64,000 nt of DNA from Pseudomonadota bacterium. Lineage in GTDB: Bacteria; Pseudomonadota; Gammaproteobacteria; Steroidobacterales; Steroidobacteraceae. The first letter of the stretch is position 1. Each line of letters starts with the position of its first letter. Below the pieces are notes generated by a model that ran no database searches, was not told the origin of the DNA, and saw only the letters and a list, made by a program, of their open reading frames with translations. The stretch is taken from NCBI GenBank assembly GCA_021843755.1, contig JAKBWB010000002.1:34681-98680 (forward strand). Reading direction: 5' to 3'. This document shows, one piece after another, positions 63,868 through 64,000 of the stretch. The position numbers and the translations under genes are program-made.

Positions 63868-64000
63868 ATGAGCATTCTCGATCTGAAGTCCCCGCGTCCC
63901 GAGGCTGCTGCGCAGCAGGAGCCGCTGCCGATTCGCAGCACCGCGGGTCAGGACAGTGCCACATCCGCACCGCCGCCCTGGTATCGGCGCGGCCGGATCC
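63868..64000 (+). CDS. Unidentified protein, 5' part only
   Basis: Forty-four codons are visible before the window ends (MSILDLKSPRPEAAAQQEPL to PPWYRRGRI). The N-terminus is polar and Pro/Ala-rich, then basic, which could precede a membrane helix. Too little remains for a family call. It is the first gene after the sigma-54-like promoter. Confidence 0.6.
   Translation, partial: MSILDLKSPRPEAAAQQEPLPIRSTAGQDSATSAPPPWYRRGRI

Overview
This window looks like chromosomal DNA from a GC-rich gammaproteobacterium. The best lineage markers are a fused aspartokinase/diaminopimelate decarboxylase (a gene form typical of Xanthomonadales and relatives), an E. coli-like Kch channel, a UB2H-containing PBP1b and a YajR-type transporter. 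Xanthomonadales or a neighbouring order (Nevskiales/Steroidobacter-like) is my best guess; this is inferred from gene content only. Most genes are core metabolism, envelope and stress functions, densely packed with many ATGA or GTGA start/stop overlaps. I saw no rRNA genes, CRISPR arrays or prophage.

Layout. 1-4.6 kb: the 5' part of arfB, then a decayed accessory patch (PIN/AbrB toxin-antitoxin pair, an eroded P4-type integrase, an IS607-family element with a frameshifted tnpB) ending at tRNA-Ala(CGC). 4.7-11.8 kb: PrxQ peroxiredoxin, a membrane-anchored degenerate histidine phosphatase, a GGDEF protein, CtaG and SCO copper/oxidase assembly factors, a YcaD-like transporter, a DUF2147 protein and exonuclease III. 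11.8-17.6 kb: a tightly overlapping operon lysC-lysA fusion > mrcB (PBP1b) > TPR lipoprotein. 17.7-23.1 kb: SAM hydroxide adenosyltransferase, DksA-like protein, FixJ-type regulator, 3-methyladenine glycosylase and PepN. 23.1-29.6 kb: a leucine/isovalerate degradation cluster (mccA, mccB, isovaleryl-CoA dehydrogenase, FadR-type regulator, HSDL2-like SDR) with a textbook FadR-family operator in the divergent promoter. 29.8-43.2 kb: ferredoxin-NADP reductase, two MFS transporters, an orphan LytS-type kinase, QueD, a chalcone-isomerase-like protein, an alpha/beta hydrolase remnant, a DUF190 protein, an M61 peptidase, an APC permease and a giant exported BNR-repeat protein. 43.6-44.8 kb: a Kch-type potassium channel with an internal ribosome binding site ahead of its RCK domain.

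46-52.6 kb is the most interesting part. A BigR/SqrR-type dithiol ArsR regulator, with an Old Yellow Enzyme downstream, is transcribed divergently from DUF2892 membrane protein > RND adaptor > RND pump > truncated sulfide:quinone oxidoreductase > TolC-like channel. A perfect palindrome lies between the two arms. I read this as a persulfide- or electrophile-responsive export operon.

52.6-64 kb: a DODA-type dioxygenase, an MBL hydrolase, a second tripartite RND system with a divergent two-component system, a CnoX-type thioredoxin/TPR chaperone and a DUF2934 protein. At the right edge a probable sigma-54 promoter with tandem upstream repeats drives a gene cut off by the window end.
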